Assembly: GCF_001187535.1 (NCBI RefSeq) | Contig: NZ_LFIO01000947.1 | Coordinates: forward strand, 1-64,000 | Direction of reading: 5' to 3' | Length of the DNA stretch: 64,000 nucleotides | Source: Rhizobium ecuadorense | Lineage (GTDB): Bacteria > Pseudomonadota > Alphaproteobacteria > Rhizobiales > Rhizobiaceae | Part shown: positions 34,219 through 43,904 of the stretch, one piece after another | Layout of the letters: every line of letters starts with the position of its first letter | How positions within the stretch are numbered: the first letter of the stretch is position 1 | Translations under genes and position numbers: made by a program | The notes under the pieces: model-generated | What the model was told of the DNA's origin: nothing | Seen by the model: the letters and a program-made list of their open reading frames with translations, nothing else | Database searches by the model: none

Positions 34219-36375
34219 CTACTTGCTCCGACGCCCGAACTGGAACCAGCGGCGGCGCTGGGCTTTGGTCGCCCCCTCCGGCGGCTGGGTCTGACCTGTC
34301 GGCGCAAAGACCGCGACGCTCTGGGCATAGACCATCACAGGATTGTCCTGATCGTGCACGGCGAAGGCCTCCGTCTCCGTCCCGGTATCGAGAACCCTCG
34401 ACCACTGCCGCAGCCCGTTCACCTCGGGCAGGTGGATCTGACAGTCGCCGCCGGCATTAAAGACGAGGAAGAGGTCGTCCATCGTCTCGGTCTCAGGGGC
34501 ATGCACGCTCCTGGAGAGATAGACGCCGAGCACCTGTAACCCATCGTCGTTCCAGGCGCCGTCATCCATGAAGCTGCCGTCCGGCTTGTACCAGGCGATC
34601 TCGATCCGCCCGTCTTCGCTCACCTCGCCGGTCAGGAACCGCTCCTGCCGCAGCACCGGATGCGCCTTGCGGAAGGCGACGGCCTGCCTGAAGAAATCGA
34701 GAAAGGGATCGTCCAGCCCATCCCAGCCGGTCCAGCCGATCTCGTTGTCCTGGCAATAGGCGTTGTTGTTGCCGCCCTGGCTGTTGCCGAGCTCGTCGCC
34801 GGCGAGGATCATCGGCACGCCCTGGGAGAGCATCAACGTCGCCACCATGTTGCGCCGACGCCGGGCGCGGGCGGCATTGATGTCGGCATTATCGGTCGCG
34901 CCCTCGGCGCCCATATTGTCGGAATGATTGTCCGAATGGCCGTCGCGGTTGTCCTCGCCGTTCGCGTCGTTGTGCTTGCCGTCGAAGGACACCGTATCCG
35001 TCAGCGTGAAACCGTCATGGGCCGAGAGAAGATTGACCGAGGAGGTCGCCCCCCGGTCGGAATGGTTGAACTGCGGCGCCGAACCGGTGACGCGGGCCGC
35101 CAGTTCCGACACCATGCCGCCATCGCCCTTCCAGAAACGGCGCACGTCGTCGCGGAATTTGTCGTTCCACTCGCGGAAGGGATGCGGGAAGCCGCCGACC
35201 TGATAGCCGCCCTCGCCGATATCCCAGGGTTCGGCGATCAGCTTGACGCCGGAGAGAATCGGATCCTGCCTTATGGCGCCGAAGAACGCGCCCTGGCGGT
35301 CGAATTCCAGATCCTGCCGTCCAAGTGTACTGGCGAGATCGAAGCGGAATCCGTCGATATGCATCACCCCGACCCAGTAGCGCAGGCTGTCGAGCACCAT
35401 GCGCATCACCATCGGATGGGCGACATTCAGCGTGTTGCCGGTGCCTGTGGTATCGAAGGTGTGGCGGGGATCGTCGGGCGAAAGGATGTAATAGCTGGCA
35501 TTGTCGAGCCCGCGGAAGGACAGCGTCGGCCCTTTCTCGCTGCCCTCGGCGGTGTGGTTGTAGACCACATCCATGATCACCTCGATGCCGGCGGCATGGA
35601 ACTTCCGCACCATGGTCTTGATCTCGGTGATCTTGTCGCCGGAGAGGTAACGCGATTGCGGCGCGAAGAAGCCGAGCGTCTGGTAGCCCCAATAATTGCT
35701 GAGGTTCTGTTCCAGGAGATAACGATCGTCGAGGAAAAATTGGATCGGCAGAAGCTCGATCGCCGAGATGCCGAGCTTGACGAGATGGTCGATGATCGGA
35801 TCGCTGCACATGCCGAGAAAGGTGCCGCGCAGCCGGTCGGGCACCTTCGGATGGGTCATCGTCAGGCCGCGCACATGCGCCTCGTAGATGATCGTGTCGG
35901 GCCAAGGCCTTCGGATCGCCTCTTCACCCGCCCAGTCGAAATCCGGATCCTGCACCACGCCCTTGATCATGAAGGGCGCGCTGTCGCGTTCGTCGAAGGA
36001 AAGGTCGTCCTCGCCGATCTGATAGCCGAACAGCGCGTCGTCCCATTTGAGGGCGCCGGTCACCTGTTTGGCATAGGGGTCGAGCAGAAGCTTGTTGGCA
36101 TTGAAACGATGGCCGGCGCCGGGATCGTAAGGGCCATGGGCGCGATAACCGTAGACGGCGCCCGGCCCGACGCCGGCGATATAGCCCGACCAGATGTCAC
36201 CCTCGCGCTTCGGCAGCGGCATCCGGGCAATCTCGTCCTTTCCGTCAGGCGAGAAGAGGCAGAGCTCGATCTGTTCCGCATGCGCCGAGAAGACGGCGAA
36301 ATGCGTGCCGGAACCCGTATACTCCGCCCCCAGCTCCGGCTTGAGGAAGTCGAGTTCCGAAAATGAAAAGCTCAT
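34219..36375 (-). CDS. glgX: Glycogen debranching enzyme GlgX
   Basis: A GH13 isoamylase-type debranching enzyme of 718 aa that cleaves alpha-1,6 branches of phosphorylase-trimmed glycogen. It has an N-terminal CBM48-like domain, then conserved GH13 regions DVVYNH (269-274), DGFRFD with nucleophile D346, LIAEPWD with general acid E382, and [10 protein letters not shown]. The 40-odd C-terminal residues after the family end are Thr/Gln/Arg-rich. It is not beside glgBCA here, so it may be a second copy; it could also serve trehalose synthesis (TreX role). GGGG precedes the ATG. Confidence 0.92.
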   Translation of the reverse strand: MSFSFSELDFLKPELGAEYTGSGTHFAVFSAHAEQIELCLFSPDGKDEIARMPLPKREGDIWSGYIAGVGPGAVYGYRAHGPYDPGAGHRFNANKLLLDPYAKQVTGALKWDDALFGYQIGEDDLSFDERDSAPFMIKGVVQDPDFDWAGEEAIRRPWPDTIIYEAHVRGLTMTHPKVPDRLRGTFLGMCSDPIIDHLVKLGISAIELLPIQFFLDDRYLLEQNLSNYWGYQTLGFFAPQSRYLSGDKITEIKTMVRKFHAAGIEVIMDVVYNHTAEGSEKGPTLSFRGLDNASYYILSPDDPRHTFDTTGTGNTLNVAHPMVMRMVLDSLRYWVGVMHIDGFRFDLASTLGRQDLEFDRQGAFFGAIRQDPILSGVKLIAEPWDIGEGGYQVGGFPHPFREWNDKFRDDVRRFWKGDGGMVSELAARVTGSAPQFNHSDRGATSSVNLLSAHDGFTLTDTVSFDGKHNDANGEDNRDGHSDNHSDNMGAEGATDNADINAARARRRRNMVATLMLSQGVPMILAGDELGNSQGGNNNAYCQDNEIGWTGWDGLDDPFLDFFRQAVAFRKAHPVLRQERFLTGEVSEDGRIEIAWYKPDGSFMDDGAWNDDGLQVLGVYLSRSVHAPETETMDDLFLVFNAGGDCQIHLPEVNGLRQWSRVLDTGTETEAFAVHDQDNPVMVYAQSVAVFAPTGQTQPPEGATKAQRRRWFQFGRRSK

Positions 36376-36478
36376 GATGCCCCGCTCGATGAAAAGACCA
36401 AGCGGGAAACGTTACGGCGGTTCTAAAGTTCCGTGATAAACCGGGAAAAGCAACGATCTTGTGCGCCGGATGGGACGT

Positions 36479-37273
36479 TTACGGCATCAGCTGGCCGCCA
36501 TTGACCTCGATGATCTGGCCGGTGATGTAACCGGAGAGCGTCGGCGAGGCGAGGAAGAGATAGGCGCCCACGCAATCCTCCGAAGTGCCGACAAAACCCA
36601 TCGGGATCGACTTGCGCTGCAGCTCCATCTGCTCGTCATTGGTATAGCGCTCATGGAAGGGTGTGGCGATGACTCCCGGCGCCACGGCGTTGACGCGGAT
36701 CCTGTCGGCGACGAATTCCTTGGCGTGACCGCGGGTAATCGTCGAGACGAAACCCTTCGATGCCGCATAGAGGATCGCGCCATTGCCGCCGCCGTTGCGG
36801 GCGGCAATCGAGGTGGTGTTGATGATGAAGCCGCCCTGCTTCTTTAGCCACGGATAGGCCGCCCGCGTTGCCGCCAGCACCGAGCGGGCGTTGAGATCCA
36901 TGACAGCGGCATAATGCGCATCGGTATAGTCCGAGGTCGGCTTACGCCCCAGCATGCCGCCGGCATTGTTGATGAGCCCGTCGAGATGGCCGAAGGTCTT
37001 TGCCGTCTCCTCGACGACACGCTCCGTCTCGCCTTCCCGCGACACGTCGCCCTGGATCAGATGTACCGTACCGCCGGCGGCCCTGATCTCCTCGGCGAGC
37101 GCCTCCGCCGGCTCGCGGCTGGCATTGTAATGCACGCCGACTTTCGCCCCTTGCGCCGCAAAGGCGCGGGCGAGCGCCGCCCCGATGCCGGTCGAGGCGC
37201 CGGTGATCAGCACCGCCTTGCCGGCGAGATCCGGCAGTTTGATCGATGCGAGCGATTGAGCAAGTTCCGCCAT
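36479..37273 (-). CDS. Short-chain dehydrogenase/reductase
   Basis: A 264-aa classical SDR with NAD(P)-binding TGASTGIG (24-31), NNAGG, and the catalytic triad S155, Y169 and K173 (YAASK). The C-terminal SGYITGQIIEVNGGQ is typical. HYNASREP after the second strand suggests NADP preference. Substrate unknown; 3-oxoacyl-ACP reductase-like annotation would be possible. It is monocistronic. Confidence 0.88.
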   Translation of the reverse strand: MAELAQSLASIKLPDLAGKAVLITGASTGIGAALARAFAAQGAKVGVHYNASREPAEALAEEIRAAGGTVHLIQGDVSREGETERVVEETAKTFGHLDGLINNAGGMLGRKPTSDYTDAHYAAVMDLNARSVLAATRAAYPWLKKQGGFIINTTSIAARNGGGNGAILYAASKGFVSTITRGHAKEFVADRIRVNAVAPGVIATPFHERYTNDEQMELQRKSIPMGFVGTSEDCVGAYLFLASPTLSGYITGQIIEVNGGQLMP

Positions 37274-37423
37274 GGCTAAGACAGCCTCCCGAAAGACAAG
37301 GACATAGGTGATGAAACAGACAGGGGAAGTCTATCAGCCGAAATCGGCGAAGGGCAATGCACGAAAGCGGGAGATTTGCATCGTCGGGGAAATGCAGTGG
37401 CTGGCTTGTTCGGATCGGAAAGT

Positions 37424-37571
37424 CCCCTCCCCACAAGGGGGAGGGGCTAAGCTGCGGTGACCGACGGTGACCAAAAGATAGCTCTTGCCCGCTACCGTTC
37501 GGCAGATTGATACGATTGATGGCTGCATGAGGCGGTGCTGCACGTTAGCCCTTCCCCCTTGTGGGGAGGGG
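37424..37571. repeat. 148-bp element with 27-bp terminal inverted repeats
   Basis: The 27-base end at 37424-37450 (from CCCCTCCCCACAAGGGGG to GGCTAA) recurs inverted at 37545-37571 with one mismatch; each end also folds on itself (CCCC-loop-GGGG). The centre shows no gene. It occupies most of the 352-base space between the SDR and MFS genes, where nothing else is visible. It is a different family from the element at 14589-14745 but of the same general build. Confidence 0.7.
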
Positions 37572-37625
37572 TTGGGGAGGGGTAAGCCCCAGGATGAAAG
37601 GCTGACCTCACCGATCTCCATTGCA

Positions 37626-38843
37626 TCAAGGCGCCATCCCGAAGACCGGCTGCGGCTTCTGGCGCGCGAGCGGCGGAAATGCCAGCGCGATTGCCGCGGC
37701 CCCGAGCCCAACGATCGCCGAGCCGATGAACAGCCAGGAATAATTGGCAAAGGTATCGAAGATCCAGCCGCCGATGAGGGGGCCGAAGGCCATGCCGAGG
37801 CTGGAGAGCATCGTCGCCGCGCCGAGCACCGTGCCGATGATGCGCTGGCCGAAATATTCCCGCGCCAGCACCGCATAGAGCGGCATCACGCCGCCATAGG
37901 CGCTGCCGAAGACGATGGCGAGCGCATAGAATTCCGTCAACTCGCTGACCAGGAGATAGGTCGCGAGTGCGCCCGCCTGCACCAGCAGGCTGGCGACCAG
38001 CACCGGTTTCACCCCGATCCGGTCGGCGAGGCTGCCATAGAGCAGCCGGCCGCCGAGGCCCGCCAGACCCTCGACGCTGTAGATGCTGACGGCGGCCATC
38101 GGCGCGACGCCGCAGATCGTCGCATAGTTGACCATGTGGAAGATCGGGCCGGAATGAGCCGCACAGCAGGCAAAGAAGGTCAGGCCGAGCACGATGAATT
38201 GCGGCGACCGGAAGACTTTCGACAGCTGTGGCCGGGCGCCCTCCGCGGCAAACTCGGTGCCGGCATCGGCGGTCTCGGCAGACGCGCGCTGCCTGACCAA
38301 GAGGGCGGCCGGCACCAGCAGCACCCAAGTTGCAATGCCGATGATCAGCATCGCCGGCCGCCACTCATAAGCCGAGATCAGCCAGCGCGCGAAAGGCGAG
38401 ATCGTCATCGGCGCGACACCCATGCCGGCGGAAACGAGCGACACCGCGAGCCCGCGGTTTTCGTCGAACCATGCGGTCGTCGCCGCAATCATCGGCGCAA
38501 AGAAGGTGCTGGCGGCAAGGCCAACGAGGATGCCGTAGGTCAGCTGGAACTGTAACAGCGTCTCGGCGCGGCTCGCGAGAACCAGCGCCAGGCCGAGCAG
38601 CACGGAGCCAATCAGCACGACGACGCGCGGGCCAAATCGGTCGCTGGCCGCCACCCAGAGGAAACCGCCGAAGCCCATGACGATGAAATTCAGCGTCATC
38701 GCGCTGGCGATGCCGACATGCGACCAGCCGGTGGCGGTGGCGATCGGTTCCTGGAAAATCGCCAGCGAGAACATTGCACCGATTGCCACGCACGACATCA
38801 ATGCGCCCAAGGCGACAATGACCCAACGATAGGAAACACCCAT
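37626..38843 (-). CDS. Major facilitator superfamily transporter
   Basis: A 405-aa inner membrane transporter with 12 hydrophobic segments and the MFS loop signatures (ASDRFGPRVVV between helices 2 and 3; GSLADRIGVKP between 8 and 9). It resembles oxalate/formate-type or YbfB-like MFS proteins; substrate unknown. The ATG at 38843 has GGGAGG 10 bases upstream; an in-frame codon 26 residues earlier precedes a basic, unlikely N-terminus. Confidence 0.87.
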   Translation of the reverse strand: MGVSYRWVIVALGALMSCVAIGAMFSLAIFQEPIATATGWSHVGIASAMTLNFIVMGFGGFLWVAASDRFGPRVVVLIGSVLLGLALVLASRAETLLQFQLTYGILVGLAASTFFAPMIAATTAWFDENRGLAVSLVSAGMGVAPMTISPFARWLISAYEWRPAMLIIGIATWVLLVPAALLVRQRASAETADAGTEFAAEGARPQLSKVFRSPQFIVLGLTFFACCAAHSGPIFHMVNYATICGVAPMAAVSIYSVEGLAGLGGRLLYGSLADRIGVKPVLVASLLVQAGALATYLLVSELTEFYALAIVFGSAYGGVMPLYAVLAREYFGQRIIGTVLGAATMLSSLGMAFGPLIGGWIFDTFANYSWLFIGSAIVGLGAAAIALAFPPLARQKPQPVFGMAP

Positions 38844-38981
38844 GGCTTCATAACCTCCCTGTCGACAGAAGTGATCGCGACGCCTGCGGCTCCTCTGCCG
38901 CAATCCGCGCCTCGCGATCATAAGACGTTCGAACCGCTGCGATTTCGACAGCGCCCTTCCATCTTTTTTCGCCGGGCAGTC

Positions 38982-39464
38982 CTACAGAGTCCGAAACATC
39001 ACCAATGCGTCGACATAACCCTCAGTGGGATGAAGGAAGACGCCGGGGAGACGGCCGACGATGTCGAAGCCGAGCGATTGCCAGAGCTCGACGGCGCGGC
39101 GGTTGCTGCTGACGACGAAATTGAATTGCATGGCGCGAAAGCCGTTTTCACGGGCGTGCTGCAGGGAATGCTCATGCATCCGGCGGGCGACGCCGCGGCC
39201 GCTTGCTGCGGGATCGGTCATGTAGCCGCAATTGCAGACATGGCGGCCGCCGCCGGCCTGATTGGCCTTGATGTAATAGGTGCCGAGGATGACACCATCC
39301 TCTTCGGCGACGAAGGTCTCGCGGTCCGGCCCCATCCAATAGGCGAGCGCATTGGCTTGGCTGAGATCGCGGTCGAGCGCATAGGTCTCGCCGGCGCGGA
39401 TCGTCGGGCCGATGATCCTCCAGATGGCATCTCGATCGTCGTTTTCTGCGGGTCGGATCAGCAT
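38982..39464 (-). CDS. GNAT family N-acetyltransferase
   Basis: A 160-aa GCN5-type acetyltransferase. Motif A is seen in CNCGYMTDPAASGRGVARRM (acetyl-CoA pyrophosphate loop), with FNFVVSSNRRAVELWQSLGF as motif B. The acceptor is not predictable. It is monocistronic between the MFS gene and the pca cluster. Confidence 0.87.
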   Translation of the reverse strand: MLIRPAENDDRDAIWRIIGPTIRAGETYALDRDLSQANALAYWMGPDRETFVAEEDGVILGTYYIKANQAGGGRHVCNCGYMTDPAASGRGVARRMHEHSLQHARENGFRAMQFNFVVSSNRRAVELWQSLGFDIVGRLPGVFLHPTEGYVDALVMFRTL

Positions 39465-39504
39465 GCCCGATTTCTACAGAAGCCGGGCACCGGGCGCAAC
39501 GCTC

Positions 39505-40710
39505 TCAGACCCTTTCGAGCGCGATCGCAATGCCCTGCCCGACGCCGATGCACATGGTCGACAGCGAATATTTTCCGCCGGTTTCGCGAAGCTCCAGCGC
39601 CGCCGTGCCGGTGATCCGGGCGCCCGACATACCAAGCGGATGACCGAGCGCGATCGCGCCGCCATTGCGGTTGACCCGCTGATCGTCGTCGGCAATGCCG
39701 AGCGCGCGCAGCACCGCCAGCCCCTGGCTGGCGAAGGCCTCGTTGAGTTCGATCACGTCGAACTGTTCCTGGGTCATGCCGAGCCGGGCCATCAGCTTGC
39801 GCGAGGCCGGGATCGGCCCTACGCCCATCACGCGTGGCGGAACGGCGGCAGCGGCACCGCCGAGAATACGGACGATCGGCGTCAGGCCGTATTTTCGCGC
39901 CGCCGCTTCCGAAGCGATAATCAGCGCCGCCGCCCCGTCATTGACGCCGGAGGCATTGCCTGCGGTCACCGTGCCGCCTTCCCTCTTGAAAGGGGTCGCG
40001 AGTTTCGCCAGCGTCTCGGTTGTCGTCGCCCGCGGATGTTCGTCCTTGTCGACGATAACGGGATCGCCTTTGCGCTGCGGGATGGTCACCGCAGTAATCT
40101 CCTTCGCCAACCGTCCGCTCGCCTGGGCGGCAGCGGCCTTTGCCTGGCTGCGCACCGCAAAGGCATCCTGATCCGCGCGGCTGACCTGATAATCCTCGGC
40201 GACGTTCTCGCCGGTCTCCGGCATGGAATCGACGCCATACTGCTTCTTCATCACAGGATTGACGAAACGCCAGCCGATCGTCGTGTCGTGAATTTCGGCG
40301 GCCCGCGAAAAGGCCGTCTCGGCCTTCGGCATGACGAAGGGCGCGCGCGACATGCTTTCGACGCCGCCTGCGATCATCAACTCGGCCTCGCCGGCGCGGA
40401 TGGCGCGCGCCGCCGTGATCACCGCATCCATGCCGGAGCCGCAGAGCCGGTTGATCGTCGTGCCCGGGACAGCGATCGGCAAGCCGGCCAAGAGCGCCGA
40501 CATGCGGGCGACATTGCGGTTGTCCTCGCCCGCCTGGTTGGCGCAGCCAAAGATCACATCGTCGACGGCCTCCCAGTCGACGCCGCTGTTGCGCTGCATG
40601 AGCGCCTTCAGCGGGATGGCGCCGAGATCGTCGGCCCGCACCGGGGAGAGCGAGCCGGCGAAGCGGCCGATCGGCGTCCTGATATAGTCGCAGATAAAGG
40701 CTTCGGTCAT
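39505..40710 (-). CDS. pcaF: 3-oxoadipyl-CoA thiolase PcaF
   Basis: A 401-aa thiolase that splits 3-oxoadipyl-CoA with CoA into succinyl-CoA and acetyl-CoA, the last step of protocatechuate breakdown. C90 in NRLCGSGMDAV is the acyl-carrying Cys; GHPLGMSGAR holds the catalytic His and STMCIGVGQG the second Cys. Early residues TEAFICDYIRTPIGRF and the pcaIJ partners point to PcaF rather than acetyl-CoA acetyltransferase. AGGAAAAG precedes the ATG; pcaJ ends 9 bases before. Confidence 0.93.
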   Translation of the reverse strand: MTEAFICDYIRTPIGRFAGSLSPVRADDLGAIPLKALMQRNSGVDWEAVDDVIFGCANQAGEDNRNVARMSALLAGLPIAVPGTTINRLCGSGMDAVITAARAIRAGEAELMIAGGVESMSRAPFVMPKAETAFSRAAEIHDTTIGWRFVNPVMKKQYGVDSMPETGENVAEDYQVSRADQDAFAVRSQAKAAAAQASGRLAKEITAVTIPQRKGDPVIVDKDEHPRATTTETLAKLATPFKREGGTVTAGNASGVNDGAAALIIASEAAARKYGLTPIVRILGGAAAAVPPRVMGVGPIPASRKLMARLGMTQEQFDVIELNEAFASQGLAVLRALGIADDDQRVNRNGGAIALGHPLGMSGARITGTAALELRETGGKYSLSTMCIGVGQGIAIALERV

Positions 40711-40719
40711 GGCTTTTCC

Positions 40720-41424
40720 TCAGAGCTTTGGGACGACGAGGTCGGCAACCGGCCCTGCGACATGCAGCGGCGCGCCGGTCATCGCCTGCAATTCCTCCAG
40801 CGACATCGCAGCCAGCTTCTCCCGCAGGACGAAGCGGCCGTCGACGATGTCGATGACGGCGTGGCTGGTGTAGACGCGGGTGATGCAGGCAACACCGGTC
40901 AGCGGGAAGGTGCATTTCTCCACCAGCTTCGGCTCGCCGGTCTTGGTGACGTGCTCGGTGATGACGCAGACCTGCTTGGCGCCGTGTACCAGGTCCATGG
41001 CGCCGCCGACGGCCGGCACGCCTTTGCTGCCGACCCGCCAGTTGGCGAGATCGCCGCTTTGGGCGACCTGGTAGGCGCCGAGGATCGCGACATCGAGATG
41101 GCCGCCGCGCACCATGGCGAAGCTGTCGGCGTGATGGAAGAAGGCCGCACCCGGCTTCAGCGTCACCGCCTTCTTGCCGGCGTTGATCAGATCCCAGTCC
41201 TCCTCGCCTTCAGCCGGCGGCTCGCCGAAATTCAGGATGCCGTTTTCGGTGTGGAAGATCGCTTCACGGCCGGGCGGCTGATAGCGGGCGACCATTTCGG
41301 GAAAGCCGATGCCGAGGTTCACATAGGCGCCGTCAGCGATGTCCTGCGCGGCGCGCCAGGCGATCTGCGCATTGGAGAGCTTGATGTCTTCCCTTGTATT
41401 GATGGGATGGGTGTTGGCGGTCAT
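40720..41424 (-). CDS. pcaJ: 3-oxoadipate CoA-transferase subunit B
   Basis: The 234-aa beta subunit of the enzyme moving CoA from succinyl-CoA to 3-oxoadipate. The active site Glu is E60 in HTENGILNFG; YVNLGIGFPEMV and GGAMDLVHGAK are family motifs. The true start is ATG 41424, overlapping the pcaI stop (ATGA); the longer open frame reads through pcaI in another frame. Confidence 0.93.
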   Translation of the reverse strand: MTANTHPINTREDIKLSNAQIAWRAAQDIADGAYVNLGIGFPEMVARYQPPGREAIFHTENGILNFGEPPAEGEEDWDLINAGKKAVTLKPGAAFFHHADSFAMVRGGHLDVAILGAYQVAQSGDLANWRVGSKGVPAVGGAMDLVHGAKQVCVITEHVTKTGEPKLVEKCTFPLTGVACITRVYTSHAVIDIVDGRFVLREKLAAMSLEELQAMTGAPLHVAGPVADLVVPKL

Positions 41425-42128
41425 ACGTAGGCCACTCCGGCTCGAATGAGTTCTTCTTCCTGCTGCGGATGGGGAACGGCGACGACACGGTCGACGAAGA
41501 TGCCGGGGGTCACCACATGCTCGGGGTCGATGCCGCCGGCCGGCACGATCGACGAAACCTGGACGATGGTCTTCGCCGCCGCCATGCACATCAGCGGATT
41601 GAAGTTGCGGCCGGCCTTGTTGTAGGTGAGGTTGCCATGGACATCGCCGACCGCCGCTTTGACGATGGCGAAATCGGCCTTCAGCCAACGCTCCTGCACG
41701 TAATGGCGGCCGTCGAACTCGGCAATGACCTTGCCGTCGGCCAGTTCCGTGCCATAACCCGTCGGCGTGTAGAAAGCCGGAATGCCGGCCCCGCCGGCGC
41801 GGATGCGCTCGGCCAGCGTTCCCTGCGGCACCAGTTCGAGTTCGATTTCGCCGGCCAGGTATTTGTCCGTGAAAGCGCGCGGATCCGACGACCGCGGGAA
41901 CGAGCAGATCATCTTCCTGACCATGCCGGCATCGATCATCGCAGCAATGCCGATGCGGCCGTTGCCGGCATTGTTGTTGATCACGGTGAGGTTCTTGCTG
42001 CCCTTGTCGATCAAGGCATGAATGAGCTCGATCGGCGCGCCCGAACCACCGAAACCACCGATCATCACGGTCGCGCCGTCACCGATCTCGGAAACGGCCT
42101 CCGCCGTGCTCCCGACTGTCTTATCCAT
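41421..42128 (-). CDS. pcaI: 3-oxoadipate CoA-transferase subunit A
   Basis: The 235-aa alpha subunit of 3-oxoadipate CoA-transferase, with GATVMIGGFGGSGAP, the glycine-rich CoA loop, and NNAGNGRIGIAAMI. AAGGAG stands 8 bases before the ATG at 42128; the upstream open codons are in the promoter region. It is the first gene of pcaIJF, divergent from pcaR and facing the operator at 42217-42259. Confidence 0.93.
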   Translation of the reverse strand: MDKTVGSTAEAVSEIGDGATVMIGGFGGSGAPIELIHALIDKGSKNLTVINNNAGNGRIGIAAMIDAGMVRKMICSFPRSSDPRAFTDKYLAGEIELELVPQGTLAERIRAGGAGIPAFYTPTGYGTELADGKVIAEFDGRHYVQERWLKADFAIVKAAVGDVHGNLTYNKAGRNFNPLMCMAAAKTIVQVSSIVPAGGIDPEHVVTPGIFVDRVVAVPHPQQEEELIRAGVAYV

Positions 42129-42216
42129 GCGGATATCTCCTTGGCTGAGCGGTCGGGAACTGGTCCTCCCGTCCTCCGGGCTCAGGAATAGGATGCGGCA
42201 GCCCCCGCGGCAAGAT

Positions 42217-42259
42217 ATTTTGTGCGATATTTGACATTTGTTCATATATCGCACAAAAT
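42217..42259. promoter_or_regulatory. Inverted-repeat operator between pcaI and pcaR
   Basis: ATTTTGTGCGATAT (42217-42230) and ATATCGCACAAAAT (42246-42259) are perfect 14-bp inverted copies with a 15-base spacer, centred in the divergent region and ending 25 bases before the pcaR ATG. IclR-family activators such as PcaR bind such palindromes, so this is the likely PcaR site, controlling pcaIJF and pcaR itself. Confidence 0.8.
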
Positions 42260-42283
42260 GGGCTTGTCAGTGGAGATCGACAC

Positions 42284-43042
42284 ATGCGTGAAACCGATTT
42301 CGTCAGCGGCTTTGCCCGCGGCCTGAAAGTCATCGAAGCCTTCGGCGAGACGCGGCAGCGGCTGTCGATCGCCGAGGCCGCCAAGCTGACGGATCTCGAC
42401 CGCGCCACCGTGCGCCGCTCGCTGCTGACGCTCGCCGAGCTTGGCTACGCCGATTATGACGGCAAGTTCTTCACACTGACGCCGAAGATTCTCAGGCTCG
42501 GCCATGCCTATCTCTCGGCAACGCCGCTGCCGGCGCTGTTGCAGCCGCATCTCGATCATCTCTCGGAAAAGGCCGGCCAGAGCGCCTCTGCCTCGGTGCT
42601 CGACGGCACCGAAATCGTCTATATCGCGCGGGCCTCGCAGCGCCGCGTCATGTCGATCAATCTCACCCCCGGCAGCCGCCTGCCCGCCTATTGTGCCTCG
42701 ATGGGCCGCGTGCTGCTCGCAGCACTCACTGAGAGCGAAGCGCGCGCCATCCTGGCCCGCAGCGAGCTGAAGCAAAACACGGCGAATACCAAGACCGATC
42801 CGGAGGAACTGATCGCCGAATTCCGCCGCGTGCGCGCCGAGGGGTATGCCATCATCGACCAGGAGCTGGAGATCGGCCTCTGCTCGATCGCCGTGCCCGT
42901 CGAAAACGACCGCGGCGAAACGGTAGCGGCGATCAATATCGGCGCGCCGGCCGCCCTCGTCCCGGCCGCAGAGATGAAGGCGCGCTATCTGCCACTGCTG
43001 AAGGAAACCCAGGCCGCCTTGCGGCCGCTGCTGCGCCGGTGA
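42284..43042 (+). CDS. pcaR: PcaR, IclR-family regulator of 3-oxoadipate genes
   Basis: A 252-aa IclR-family regulator, expected to activate pcaIJF in response to 3-oxoadipate. The N-terminal winged helix (about 10-70) has FARGLKVIEAFGE, LTDLDRATVRRSLLTL and GYADYDGKFF. The C-terminal effector domain has VYIARASQRRVMSINLTPGSRLPAYCASMGRVLL, the standard ligand loop. Divergent pcaIJF and the palindrome support the name. The last 26 bases of the gene are repeated at 44192-44217. Confidence 0.92.
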   Translation: MRETDFVSGFARGLKVIEAFGETRQRLSIAEAAKLTDLDRATVRRSLLTLAELGYADYDGKFFTLTPKILRLGHAYLSATPLPALLQPHLDHLSEKAGQSASASVLDGTEIVYIARASQRRVMSINLTPGSRLPAYCASMGRVLLAALTESEARAILARSELKQNTANTKTDPEELIAEFRRVRAEGYAIIDQELEIGLCSIAVPVENDRGETVAAINIGAPAALVPAAEMKARYLPLLKETQAALRPLLRR

Positions 43043-43052
43043 CGGCAAGCAC
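43011..43052 (+). repeat. Direct repeat, copy 1 (3' end of pcaR)
   Basis: The last 32 bases of pcaR plus 10 bases after it. The first 26 bases (43011-43036) are identical to 44192-44217, and the following 16 match with four differences. Together the two copies bracket about 1.14 kb of foreign-looking sequence. Confidence 0.8.
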
Positions 43053-43070
43053 GCAGAAGGGGTCGCTCCG

Positions 43071-43172
43071 GCCGAAACGCCGACGCTCGTTGGCAAGGTC
43101 ACGCAGCTTTGCTCGCAACTCCGTCTCCGGCGGTCGGTTCGCCTGGTAGCGGATCGTCTTGCGGTCGGCACT
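43071..43172 (-). mobile_element. IS3-family transposase (OrfB) fragment
   Basis: Minus-strand translation gives DRKTIRYQANRPPETELRAK continuing to DLANERRRFG, the N-terminal part of OrfB of IS407-type IS3 elements, about 34 codons. It stops abruptly where YRRLF would follow, so it is a remnant. No IS ends are visible. It sits just after pcaR inside the bracketed segment. From 43173 to 43413 I see no gene. Confidence 0.7.
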
Positions 43173-43413
43173 ATAAAATAAAATTATTCGCAAACTGGCT
43201 GCAAGTTGCCGATTGTGTCTCGTAACGGCTACACTTCAACGACCGAGCCGCACATGAAATGTGGCATCACTCGCACCGGGCGATACCATCCAGCCAATTC
43301 GCACCGAAGCAAGCCGCACGCTCAGTGTCGAAAGGACGAGAACAGGAGTGCGCGGGTTTGATACTGTAAAGAGACAAGCCAGCAACAATCCGCCATCTTA
43401 TTTTATTCACGGC

Positions 43414-43791
43414 TCACCAAAAAAACTGCTTCAAAAAAACTGTGATCGTAATTGTCGGGTTTGGGCCATTATCTGAACTACAGAGAGAGATAACGATTGG
43501 AAGCCTAGTGGCTCCGTTCGTATCGATATCAGCTGATATCTGGCGCTGTCCATCATCACGGGTAATTGCAGATATCTGTTGAAGCGTAACAGGCTCGGAG
43601 ACGGCGGCGACGATTGGAGCTGCCTCATCGAATTGCTCTCGCATCGAATCAAGATTTGGAAACGGCAAATCAGTTAGCGTCACAAATTTTTCCCAGTCGA
43701 GGGTCCTAGCTGCCGCGATTATCTCTTGAATTCGATTTCGCTCAGCGGAACTAACCTCCACGAACTCGACGGAATCTTTATTCTTTTTCAT
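43414..43791 (-). CDS. Hypothetical protein, candidate orphan immunity protein
   Basis: A 125-aa soluble, acidic protein not recognised as a family. The N-terminal half is helical (SSAERNRIQEIIAAARTLDW); the C-terminal half alternates polar and hydrophobic residues. AAAGG lies 7 bases before the ATG at 43791. The gene is visibly AT-richer than pcaR and lies beside an RHS remnant read on the same strand, the normal place for an immunity gene; the immunity role is inference. Confidence 0.55.
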   Translation of the reverse strand: MKKNKDSVEFVEVSSAERNRIQEIIAAARTLDWEKFVTLTDLPFPNLDSMREQFDEAAPIVAAVSEPVTLQQISAITRDDGQRQISADIDTNGATRLPIVISLCSSDNGPNPTITITVFLKQFFW

Positions 43792-43904
43792 GCCCGAGCC
43801 TTTCTGCAATAGAGGCTTGTCCTTTCCGTAATTTCGTCGTCACTTTGGATCCCTTGATTTACCGGTATCATAACTCGAACGCTGACCCCAGCCGTTGTCA
43901 CTTG

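Noticed and set aside
34660..36366. A 568-codon plus-strand open frame opposite glgX
   Set aside because: It is the mirror of the glgX reading frame; glgX carries D346 and E382 and the full GH13 pattern.
42933..43193. An 86-codon minus-strand frame across the pcaR end
   Set aside because: Only its first half has meaning, as an IS3 OrfB fragment (listed separately); the rest is the antisense of pcaR.
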